Assembly: GCA_938027385.1 (NCBI GenBank)
Contig: CALJBF010000082.1
Location: 1-5,963, forward strand
Source: an uncultured Porphyromonadaceae bacterium
GTDB lineage: Bacteria; Bacteroidota; Bacteroidia; Bacteroidales; Muribaculaceae
Reading direction: 5' to 3'
Length of the DNA: 5,963 bases
Shown piece by piece: positions 1 to 5,545 of the stretch. The notes below the pieces were generated by a model. That model was not told where the DNA came from, searched no databases, and worked only from the letters and a program-made list of their open reading frames with translations. The position numbers and the translations under genes are program-made. Positions within the stretch are counted from its first letter, which is position 1. Every line of letters begins with the position of its first letter.

Positions 1-54
1 TAGAGCGCGACACTGGCAGTGTCGAGGTGAGCGGTTCGAGTCCGCTGTACTCCA
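1..54 (+). tRNA. tRNA-Ala(GGC), 3' part
   Basis: The 5' acceptor strand and most of the D arm lie outside the window. The end of the D arm (GAGC, 3-6) is followed by a 5-bp anticodon stem (8-12 with 20-24) and a 7-base loop at 13-19 with U33 and anticodon GGC at 15-17, which reads GCC/GCU alanine codons. The T arm is perfect (30-34 with 42-46, loop TTCGAGT). The 3' acceptor strand is 47-53 and the discriminator base is A54. The base at tRNA position 70 is T, which would allow the G3-U70 pair that marks alanine tRNAs; G3 itself cannot be seen. CCA is not encoded, since the next bases are CGC. Confidence 0.93.
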
Positions 55-56
55 CG

Positions 57-84
57 CAAGACAAAGACAACAAGACAAAGACAA
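57..84. repeat. Perfect 14-bp tandem duplication
   Basis: CAAGACAAAGACAA occurs twice head to tail (57-70 and 71-84) three bases after the tRNA 3' end. Each copy also contains a shorter internal AAGACAA / AAGACAA-like pattern. It lies in the tRNA 3' trailer. It is probably replication slippage in a simple purine-rich sequence. No copy of the tRNA 3' end is seen elsewhere in the window, so there is no evidence that it is an attachment site. Confidence 0.85.
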
Positions 85-102
85 AAGAAGATTTCTATCG
101 TG

Positions 103-135
103 ATGCGCTGACCGTGAGGCCCGCGTATTTTTTTT
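103..135 (+). terminator. Possible intrinsic terminator of the tRNA unit
   Basis: A five-pair stem (103-107 with 122-126, including one T-G wobble) encloses a 14-base loop that may form two more pairs (112-113 with 118-119). After one A comes a run of eight T (128-135). The position downstream of the tRNA suits a terminator. The stem is short and its loop large, so this is only moderately supported. The rest of 85-177 shows no gene. Confidence 0.4.
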
Positions 136-177
136 ATACATACCACGTCGAAATCCAGTCGCATCCCCTCGCCATTG

Positions 178-208
178 TTTGTTATTTAAGTATAAATCAC
201 TATTTTTG
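178..208 (+). promoter_or_regulatory. Bacteroidota-type promoter of mntA-hepT
   Basis: A -33 box TTTG (178-181) lies 19 bases before a -7 box TATTTTTG (201-208), an exact match to TAnnTTTG. If the -7 box is placed as usual, transcription starts near base 211. This is only about two bases before the ATG at 213, so the mRNA would be nearly leaderless, or translation would begin at the in-frame ATG at 234. Confidence 0.75.
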
Positions 209-212
209 CGTC

Positions 213-512
213 ATGAAACTCATTGAAATAAACATGGACAAGATCATCGCCCTGTGCAAAAAGTACAAGGTGGCGCGGCTGTGGGTATTCGGTTCGATAC
301 TAACCCCGCGTTTCAACGATGCCAGTGACGTGGACTTTTCCGTAGAGTTCCAAAACAATATGATCGACGACATTTTTGTGGTTTTCTTTGATTTCATTGA
401 GGAGATGCAGTCGATCCTCGGCCGCAAAGTCGACATGGTCGACGAGACTGCCATAAAAAATCCCTATTTCCGCAAAGAGCTTGACGCCACAAAAACACTT
501 ATCTATGGATAA
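213..512 (+). CDS. mntA: MntA-type nucleotidyltransferase antitoxin
   Basis: A 99-residue minimal nucleotidyltransferase. The catalytic signature GSX10DXD is exact: G27-S28, ten residues, then D39-V40-D41, inside the context VFGSILTPRF...SDVDF. A third acidic residue expected in the fold is D74 in KVDMVD. In characterised HepT/MntA systems the antitoxin transfers AMP units from ATP onto a tyrosine of the HEPN toxin and inactivates it; that activity is inferred here. It acts in the cytoplasm. The open frame runs upstream to base 27 through the tRNA, but the promoter at 178-208 limits the start to 213 or to the in-frame ATG at 234 (giving MDKIIALCKK). I chose 213 because the residues before M8 look like the usual start of the family. 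The stop codon lies inside hepT (8-bp overlap), so the two are probably translationally coupled. No Shine-Dalgarno sequence is present. Confidence 0.88.
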   Translation: MKLIEINMDKIIALCKKYKVARLWVFGSILTPRFNDASDVDFSVEFQNNMIDDIFVVFFDFIEEMQSILGRKVDMVDETAIKNPYFRKELDATKTLIYG

Positions 513-852
513 CACAATACGGAAATCGCTGGCAGACATTCTTACATCGATTTCGAATATCGAATTGTTCTGCGCCACGAGGCCAATGAAATTTCAGGCG
601 TTTTGCGAAGACGTCTGTTTCCGCAGTGCCGTACAGTGGGAGATAGCTGTCATAGGCGAGGCCATGAACCGCATTCTTAAAATCAATCCCGACATACCCG
701 TCACATCGGCCCGGCGCATCGTAAACACCCGCAATTACTTGATCCACGGATACGACAGCCTGCGAGAAGACCTGATCTGGTCAATCGTCGTCAATCACCT
801 GCCGCTATTAAAGCGTGAGGTCAGTGCCCTGCTGAATCTGCCAAACGATTAA
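505..852 (+). CDS. hepT: HepT-like HEPN ribonuclease toxin
   Basis: A 115-residue all-helical HEPN-family protein of DUF86/HepT type. The diagnostic RX4HXY motif is present as R76-NYLI-H81-G-Y83: R and H are the RNase catalytic residues and Y83 is the residue that MntA enzymes modify. The upstream helix motif VIGEAMNRI (49-57) and the context ARRIVNTRNYLIHGYD are typical of the family. Its role is a toxin that cleaves RNA when the antitoxin is lost; at least one studied homologue trims tRNA 3' ends. The start at 505 gives the family-typical MDNTIRKSL and overlaps the mntA stop in ATGGATAA; an alternative ATG at 481 would only add eight residues unlike the family. The toxin follows the antitoxin here, whereas some characterised loci have the reverse order. 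The gene converges on the epimerase gene with 32 bases between them (853-884), where a T6 run is seen but no convincing hairpin. Confidence 0.9.
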   Translation: MDNTIRKSLADILTSISNIELFCATRPMKFQAFCEDVCFRSAVQWEIAVIGEAMNRILKINPDIPVTSARRIVNTRNYLIHGYDSLREDLIWSIVVNHLPLLKREVSALLNLPND

Positions 853-884
853 TACCTCATTTATAACCGATATTTTTTGACAGG

Positions 885-2042
885 TCATGCAATCGGGGTG
901 ACACCTATGCCCGGGGTAGCGGGGAGGGTCACGCGGCCGTCTACAATCTTCAGGCCGTCGAAACGATCGTTGGTTATGAGCAGGTTGCCGTCGAGGTCGG
1001 CATAGTCGGCCATGGGCGACAGCTGGGCGGCGGCGGTGACGGCACACGAGGTCTCGGTCATGCAGCCGAGCATCACCTTCATCCCCAGCGCCCGTGCCAG
1101 CACCGCCATCTGATAGGCCTCGTGCATGCCGGTCGACTTCATCAGCTTTATGTTTATGCCGGAATAGGCGCCTGCAATCGGGGGCACATCGGAAAGGCGT
1201 TTCACAGCCTCGTCGGCGATTATGGGCAACGGCGAGCGCTCGGTAAGCCATGCCGAATCGTCGAGGCGCGACTTATCGAACGGCTGTTCCACGAAAATAC
1301 ATCCGCGCTCCTTCAGCCAGTGGCACATGTCAAGAGCCGCCTCGCGGTCGGTCCACCCCTGGTTGGCGTCGACACATATCGGCACATCCGGACGGCATTC
1401 GCGTATGGTCTCCACGAGCTGGCGGTCGTTGTCGAGGCCCATCTTTACTTTCAGCACGCGGTATGGCGCGGCCTCGGCCACCTTCTGACGCACCACCTCG
1501 GGGGTATCGATGCCGATTGTGAACGACGTGCAGGGGGTACGCTCGGCCGACAGCCCCCATATCCTGTGCCATGGACGCCCCATCAGCTTGCCGGTGAGGT
1601 CATGCAGGGCTATGTCGACAGCCGCCTTGGCGGCATTGTCGCCGTCTGACATAGAATCGAGATATTCATGTATCTCCTCGATGCGGAATGGATCAGTGAA
1701 CTGCCCCAGATCAAGCCGCGACAGGTATCGGCACACCGACTCCACACTCTCGCCCAGGTAGGGAGGCATCGACGCCTCGCCGTAGCCCGTGACGCCGTCA
1801 TGCTCGATCTCGACCATGACATCAGGCGTGACCGTGCGCGACGAACGTGCCAGATTGAACGCATGCTTGAGTTTCAGCTCGTATGGAAAAAACTTCAGCC
1901 TCAGCCCCTCACCGCCGCCGTTCGCACCTGAAACCGGCACCGCTGCGGGCGCTACAGCCTCGACCGCCCCGGCCACGAAACGCGGCGTCACAGCCGCCGC
2001 GGCCGCAAATGCCGCTCCTTTCAGAAAATTTCTGCGATTCAT
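885..2042 (-). CDS. Exported dipeptide epimerase (enolase superfamily)
   Basis: A 385-residue enzyme of the muconate-lactonising subgroup of the enolase superfamily. Catalytic features are in order: KxK (K198-V-K200), metal ligands D225 (VDANQGW), E252 (VEQPF) and D277 (ADEAV), and the opposite-face lysine K299 (NIKLMKS). D349-L-D351 near the eighth strand matches the DxD motif by which dipeptide epimerases bind the substrate amino group. The likely reaction is epimerisation of L-Ala-D-Glu to L-Ala-L-Glu or a similar dipeptide, part of murein peptide recycling; exact specificity cannot be read. The N-terminus is NRRNFLKG followed by an alanine-rich hydrophobic stretch and a linker to about residue 45. 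This resembles a twin-arginine signal and suggests action in the periplasm, whereas the E. coli enzyme YcjG is cytoplasmic. I chose the start at 2042 because it puts the RR motif at the N-terminus and sits just after a perfect -7 box; the longer frame to 2081 would read through the promoter. Confidence 0.9.
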   Translation of the reverse strand: MNRRNFLKGAAFAAAAAVTPRFVAGAVEAVAPAAVPVSGANGGGEGLRLKFFPYELKLKHAFNLARSSRTVTPDVMVEIEHDGVTGYGEASMPPYLGESVESVCRYLSRLDLGQFTDPFRIEEIHEYLDSMSDGDNAAKAAVDIALHDLTGKLMGRPWHRIWGLSAERTPCTSFTIGIDTPEVVRQKVAEAAPYRVLKVKMGLDNDRQLVETIRECRPDVPICVDANQGWTDREAALDMCHWLKERGCIFVEQPFDKSRLDDSAWLTERSPLPIIADEAVKRLSDVPPIAGAYSGINIKLMKSTGMHEAYQMAVLARALGMKVMLGCMTETSCAVTAAAQLSPMADYADLDGNLLITNDRFDGLKIVDGRVTLPATPGIGVTPIA

Positions 2043-2047
2043 AGCAA

Positions 2048-2080
2048 CAAATATACACAATTTTATCGCGCCACACCGCA
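2048..2080 (-). promoter_or_regulatory. Promoter of the dipeptide epimerase gene
   Basis: On the minus strand, TTTG (2080-2077) is followed after 21 bases by TATATTTG (2055-2048), a perfect TAnnTTTG box. The predicted transcription start is near 2045, only about three bases before the ATG at 2042, so the message would have almost no leader. It shares the intergenic region with the divergent GH18-like gene. Confidence 0.75.
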
Positions 2081-2100
2081 CATTGTCAAATAAAAAACGC

Positions 2101-2108
2101 TATATTTG
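2101..2108 (+). promoter_or_regulatory. Probable -7 box for the GH18-like gene
   Basis: TATATTTG on the plus strand is a perfect TAnnTTTG box. It gives a transcript start near 2111 and a leader of about 130 bases. No TTTG stands at the expected distance upstream; the nearest is ATTG at 2072-2075 with 25 bases between. This promoter may therefore be weak or need an activator or alternative sigma factor. Its expected -33 region falls on the -33 box of the divergent epimerase promoter, so the two could compete. Confidence 0.5.
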
Positions 2109-2135
2109 TGCCGCATATAAATTGTTGGTTTACTT

Positions 2136-2240
2136 ATGGCATTTACAACCGGCTCTGAAACGGGTCGGCTTGACCTTACTTTACCCCCTGATCAATTCCA
2201 TTACCGTAAACTATTATCACCAACAACATACCCTTATTAG
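2136..2240 (+). CDS. Possible 34-codon upstream ORF
   Basis: In the leader of the GH18-like gene an ATG at 2136 opens a frame of 34 codons (start MAFTTGSETG, end SPTTYPY) that stops with TAG at 2238-2240. One base then separates it from the ATG at 2242. That spacing would allow translational coupling. The peptide resembles nothing I recognise and has no membrane segment. A frame of this length can arise by chance, so only the stop-start spacing makes it worth listing. Confidence 0.22.
   Translation: MAFTTGSETGRLDLTLPPDQFHYRKLLSPTTYPY
2149..2168 (+). other. Hairpin in the leader of the GH18-like gene
   Basis: Seven pairs (2149-2155 with 2162-2168, five Watson-Crick and two G-T) close a six-base loop TGAAAC. 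It lies in the middle of the predicted leader and inside the possible upstream ORF. No T-run follows, so it is not a terminator. It may affect translation or mRNA stability; its function is unknown. Confidence 0.4.
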
Positions 2241-2241
2241 C

Positions 2242-5200
2242 ATGAAAACTGTTTTTAAAGCGCTCGCTTTTCTGCTGACACTCTGCGTGTCAGGTTTCTG
2301 CGAGCTTGCGGCCCAGACAACAGGCGTATATGCCGGCGGCTACATCAGACGCGAGCGTCCGGGCACCATCACCACCCTGCGAAACTCCGGATTCCAGTAT
2401 GTGATTCTCTTCAACATCAACGTCGGATCCGACGGTACCTTGACCTGCGACGGCGAGACCGTCTGCAAAGACGGCCGGTATGTCTATGGCAACAGCAACC
2501 CCGAATATGCCGCTGACATACGTCGGCTCAAGGAGGCGCCCACATCTATCTCGCGCATAGAGATCTGCGTAGGCGGCTGGGGCGATGAGTCATATTTCAA
2601 CATACGCTCGCTGATAAACTCCCAAGGCACAGGCTCGGGCACCATCCTCTACCGCAACTTCAAGGCACTGAAAGACGCCATCCCCGTCATTGACGCCGTA
2701 AACAACGACGACGAGGGGTGTTATGACGTCGACACAGCCGAGCGTTTCCACCGCATGATGTACGGCATGGGCTACAAGACCACACTCGCCCCCTACATGA
2801 ACCGTGATTTCTGGAGCGCACTCGCACGGCGCCTCGGCTCTGGCATCTGCGACCGCATAATGGTGCAGTGCTACGACGGCGGAGCGGGCAACAACCCGGC
2901 CGACTGGAAACTGCTCGACGGCGTACCCGTCCACGCCGGGCGTTTTCACTACCAGGACGAGACCCTCGACGCCCGCCGGCATGCCGACGTGATGCAGAAC
3001 TGGAAAAACAACTGCGGCGTCAGCGGCGGTTTCTTCTGGGTGTTCAACGACAACACCTGGAACACCAACCAGTATGCAAGCCGCGTGAACCGCGTGTTCG
3101 GCGTGAAACATGCGTCTGACACCCGCGCCACCATATATGCCGACGGCGATTACCAGGGCTATTCTGTATCGCTTGGCGAGGGCTCATACCCCCAGTCGGA
3201 GCTCGCTCTGTACGGTTTCATTGCCGAAGACCTGACATCACTCCGCGTCACCCCGGGATTCAAGGTCACGCTCTATGCTAACGCCGACCTCACCGGCGAC
3301 TCGCGCTCATACACCTCAGACACCGGGAATGTGGGAGATTTCAACGACCGTGCACGCTCGCTTAAAATCGAGGCATGCGGCAAAAGCGGCCTTGGCGGAA
3401 ACTTCAAGATACGCAACCGCAACAGCGGCAAATATCTCGACACCGACAACAACGGCACCGACAACAATACGGCAATCATTCAGTATGACAACGAAGGCGA
3501 CGACCCGTCGCAGACCTGGGTTCTCACCGAGCTGGGCAACGGCGTATACCGCATAGGCGCCTTCAACAATCCGGGTCGCGGATTCGATGTCAGGGACGGC
3601 AGCCGCGACAACTCGGCCCAGGTGCAGATCTACGACTACACCGGCGCACGCCAGCAGCAGTTCATCCTCTACGAGAAGGGCGACGGCTACTACCAGATCA
3701 TCGACCGCAACAGCGCCAAGGCCGTGGAGATGCCCCAGTCAAGCACAGCCAACGGCGAATGGATAAAAATCTGGGACAACAACGGCTCGAACACCCAGCA
3801 GTGGGCCCTCGAGGAGAACCGCTGCCCGGGCACAGCGGTAGCCACCCTGTATGCCGACGACCAGTACCGCGGCCACGCCGTGGAGCTATCCGAGGGGGAA
3901 TATAACCTCAGCCGGCTGAACCGCTACAATATCGCAAACGACCAGATTACCTCGGTAAAGGTCAAACCGGGGTTCAGAGTCGTCCTTTGTGATAATGACA
4001 ATTTCGGCGGCAAGACAGCCGAATGCACCTCAGACAACCCCAATCTCGGCGGTTTCAACGACAAGACCTCGTCTGTGAAGATCATGGCATGGGGCAAGAC
4101 AGGCATGGGGGGCAACTACAAGATACGCAACCGCGAGAGCGGAATGTATCTTGACCCGGCCGACAACCGCACCGACAACGATACCCCCATCATGCAGTTC
4201 GTAGACGAGGGCGACGACCCCTCGCAGACCTGGACATTCACCGAGCTTGCCGACGGCGTGTACCGCATCGGCGAGTTCTCGGCCCCGAAACAGGGATTCG
4301 ATGTGGCCGATGTCGGCACAGGCAACGGCACACAGGTCAAGATCTACGAGTATTCAGGCGGCCGCAACCAGCAGTTCATTGTCCATGACCTTGGCAACGG
4401 CTATTTCCAGATCATCGACCGCAACAGCGCCAAACCGGTCGAGATTCCCGGCGGCTCCCACACACTGGGCGAATGGCTGAAGATTTACGACAACAACGGC
4501 TCGAACACCCAGCAGTGGAGCATCGAGGAGAACCGCGCCCCCGGCACGGCAATGGCCACGATTTACCGCGACATCGACTACAAAAGCAAATCGGTGCCCC
4601 TTTCCGAGGGGGAATACAACGCATCCCGCCTTAGTCGCTACAATTTCAAGGATCACGACCTCACGTCGCTCAAGATTACCCCCGGTTTCAAGGCCATACT
4701 TTATGACGACGACAATTTCACCGGCGCCAGCAGGACCGTCACCTCGAACACGTCATGGCTCGGCGACTGGAACGACAAGATGGTCTCGATGCGCGTAGTG
4801 CCCAACGGCACATCAGGCATAAACGGCGATTTCTGCCTGCAGAACCGCAACAGCGGCCAGTATCTCGACATCGAGAACAACTCGACCGACAACGGAACAC
4901 ATGTGATACAGTATCACCTCGAAAGTCGCGACCCGTCGCAGATCTGGCACCTCTCAGAAGTGGAGAGCGGTGTCTACCGCATCACCCCCTCGGCCGACGG
5001 GGGCAAAGCCATCGACGTGCGCGACGCCGCCACAGACAACGGCGCCGAAATCCATCTATACGACTATACGGGTGCGCACAACCAGCATTTCATCCTCTAC
5101 GCCCGTGGCAACAGCTATCAGCTCGTGTCGCGGCACAGCGGCCGCGTGGTCGAAATCCCCTCGTCTTCGACAAACGCCGGCGAGTGGGTACGCCTCTATG

Positions 5201-5484
5201 ACAACAACGGCACCGACACCCAGCAGTGGAATATCGTAGACCCACAGTCGATAGTCACGGCACTTCCGACCCTGACGACCGACACCCCGGCAATGCAGGT
5301 AAACGGCCGCACGCTCACGGTCACCGGCTGCACAGGGCGCCTCGAAATCTACGACCCGTCAGGGCGACTCATTCTCTCCAGCCAGCCTGGCGGAGATATC
5401 GAGACCCTTGACCTGCAGCATCTCGAATCCGGCATCTATATCGCCGTTGCCGGAGGGTGCACATGCAGATTCCGTCTACGCTGA
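2242..5484 (+). CDS. Secreted GH18-like protein with three crystallin-lectin repeats
   Basis: 1080 residues. Residues 1-24 are a signal peptide (basic start, hydrophobic core, LAA before Q25). Residues 26-290 resemble a GH18-type barrel: CVGGW (109-113) at the SxGG strand, DAVNNDDE (151-158) aligning with DGxDxDxE with D156 and E158 kept, QCYD (209-212) like the QxY strand, and a C-terminal strand GGFFWVF (262-268). It probably hydrolyses a glycan with N-acetylhexosamine, but the substrate is unknown and activity is inferred. Three modules follow (293-526, 530-763, 769-998), each a two-Greek-key beta/gamma-crystallin domain and a ricin-type beta-trefoil lectin with QxW-like motifs. Residues 1002-1080 (LEIYDPSGRL, LESGIYIA) resemble a type IX secretion sorting domain, so the protein is probably surface-bound or released. 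The start at 2242 begins the signal peptide; the open frame continues upstream to 1789 antisense to the epimerase and is not credible. The stop lies 28 bases before the rpsA -33 box, with no clear terminator between. Confidence 0.85.
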   Translation: MKTVFKALAFLLTLCVSGFCELAAQTTGVYAGGYIRRERPGTITTLRNSGFQYVILFNINVGSDGTLTCDGETVCKDGRYVYGNSNPEYAADIRRLKEAPTSISRIEICVGGWGDESYFNIRSLINSQGTGSGTILYRNFKALKDAIPVIDAVNNDDEGCYDVDTAERFHRMMYGMGYKTTLAPYMNRDFWSALARRLGSGICDRIMVQCYDGGAGNNPADWKLLDGVPVHAGRFHYQDETLDARRHADVMQNWKNNCGVSGGFFWVFNDNTWNTNQYASRVNRVFGVKHASDTRATIYADGDYQGYSVSLGEGSYPQSELALYGFIAEDLTSLRVTPGFKVTLYANADLTGDSRSYTSDTGNVGDFNDRARSLKIEACGKSGLGGNFKIRNRNSGKYLDTDNNGTDNNTAIIQYDNEGDDPSQTWVLTELGNGVYRIGAFNNPGRGFDVRDGSRDNSAQVQIYDYTGARQQQFILYEKGDGYYQIIDRNSAKAVEMPQSSTANGEWIKIWDNNGSNTQQWALEENRCPGTAVATLYADDQYRGHAVELSEGEYNLSRLNRYNIANDQITSVKVKPGFRVVLCDNDNFGGKTAECTSDNPNLGGFNDKTSSVKIMAWGKTGMGGNYKIRNRESGMYLDPADNRTDNDTPIMQFVDEGDDPSQTWTFTELADGVYRIGEFSAPKQGFDVADVGTGNGTQVKIYEYSGGRNQQFIVHDLGNGYFQIIDRNSAKPVEIPGGSHTLGEWLKIYDNNGSNTQQWSIEENRAPGTAMATIYRDIDYKSKSVPLSEGEYNASRLSRYNFKDHDLTSLKITPGFKAILYDDDNFTGASRTVTSNTSWLGDWNDKMVSMRVVPNGTSGINGDFCLQNRNSGQYLDIENNSTDNGTHVIQYHLESRDPSQIWHLSEVESGVYRITPSADGGKAIDVRDAATDNGAEIHLYDYTGAHNQHFILYARGNSYQLVSRHSGRVVEIPSSSTNAGEWVRLYDNNGTDTQQWNIVDPQSIVTALPTLTTDTPAMQVNGRTLTVTGCTGRLEIYDPSGRLILSSQPGGDIETLDLQHLESGIYIAVAGGCTCRFRLR
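3118..3819 (+). repeat. Crystallin-lectin module 1 (residues 293-526)
   Basis: The beta/gamma-crystallin domain (293-379) starts ATIYADGDYQG and its lectin (382-526) carries Q424-T-W, Q472-Q-F and Q519-Q-W. Both calcium motifs of form (N/D)(N/D)xx(S/T)S are degraded: A328-E329..T332-S333 and N368-D369..R372-S373. Its crystallin half is the most divergent of the three (GEGSYPQSELALYGF), and it is joined to the catalytic domain by a linker unlike the other two. Confidence 0.8.
3829..4530 (+). repeat. Crystallin-lectin module 2 (residues 530-763)
   Basis: The only module with both calcium motifs intact: N566-D567-Q-I-T570-S571 and N606-D607-K-T-S610-S611. The lectin (620-763) has Q662-T-W, Q710-Q-F and Q757-Q-W. 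It matches module 1 at 714-base spacing in two perfect nucleotide runs: 26 bases (3694-3719 and 4408-4433) and 30 bases (3775-3804 and 4489-4518). Confidence 0.8.
4546..5235 (+). repeat. Crystallin-lectin module 3 (residues 769-998)
   Basis: The crystallin domain (769-853) is close to module 2 (LSEGEYN.SRL.RYN, DDNF). Its calcium motifs are partly lost: D804-H805..T808-S809 and N844-D845..V848-S849. The lectin (856-998) is more divergent than those of modules 1 and 2 and has Q900-I-W, Q948-H-F and Q994-Q-W. The end-of-lectin nucleotide run is recognisable at 5200-5229, 711 bases after the module 2 copy. Confidence 0.78.
5245..5481 (+). other. Type IX sorting-like C-terminal domain (residues 1002-1080)
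   Basis: A short beta-rich tail with the pattern of type A sorting domains: LEIYDPSGRLI, then a loop, then LQHLESGIYIAVAGG and a basic end FRLR. In Bacteroidota with a type IX system such tails direct passage across the outer membrane. Whether this organism has the system cannot be judged here, and such tails also occur in species that lack a recognisable one. Confidence 0.6.
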
Positions 5485-5512
5485 TTACTTCTCAAAATAA
5501 TGGTTCAAAACC

Positions 5513-5543
5513 TTTGTCAATCAGAGAGAAATCACTAACTTTG
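5513..5543 (+). promoter_or_regulatory. rpsA promoter
   Basis: TTTG (5513-5516), 19 bases, then TAACTTTG (5536-5543), a perfect TAnnTTTG. Transcription is predicted to begin near 5546. It lies only 28 bases after the stop codon of the GH18-like gene and is the clearest promoter in the window, as expected for a ribosomal protein gene. Confidence 0.85.
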
Positions 5544-5545
5544 CG

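Noticed and set aside
1..200. Integrative-element attachment site at the tRNA 3' end
   Set aside because: No second copy of the tRNA 3' segment and no integrase in the window.
27..212. Upstream extension of the mntA frame
   Set aside because: It begins inside the tRNA and crosses the promoter boxes; family similarity begins at 213.
853..884. Shared bidirectional terminator between hepT and the epimerase gene
   Set aside because: A T6 run is present, but I could not find a stable stem on either strand.
1122..1649. 175-codon plus-strand frame opposite the epimerase
   Set aside because: The minus strand encodes every catalytic motif of the epimerase; this frame is histidine- and arginine-rich noise.
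1789..2241. Upstream extension of the large plus-strand reading frame
   Set aside because: It runs antisense through the epimerase coding region and the promoter region. The ATG at 2242 starts a proper signal peptide.
2590..3111. 173-codon minus-strand reading frame opposite the GH18-like domain
   Set aside because: A shadow of the GC-rich plus-strand gene: the plus strand has recognisable domain motifs here, and this frame has none.
3118..5235. Repeats as a CRISPR-like or mobile-element array
   Set aside because: They are in-frame protein domain duplications of about 710 bases with coding constraint, without spacers, inverted ends or transposase.
5501..5513. Small GGTT/AACC hairpin after the GH18-like gene as terminator
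   Set aside because: Only four pairs with a three-base loop, no real T-run, and it runs into the rpsA -33 box.
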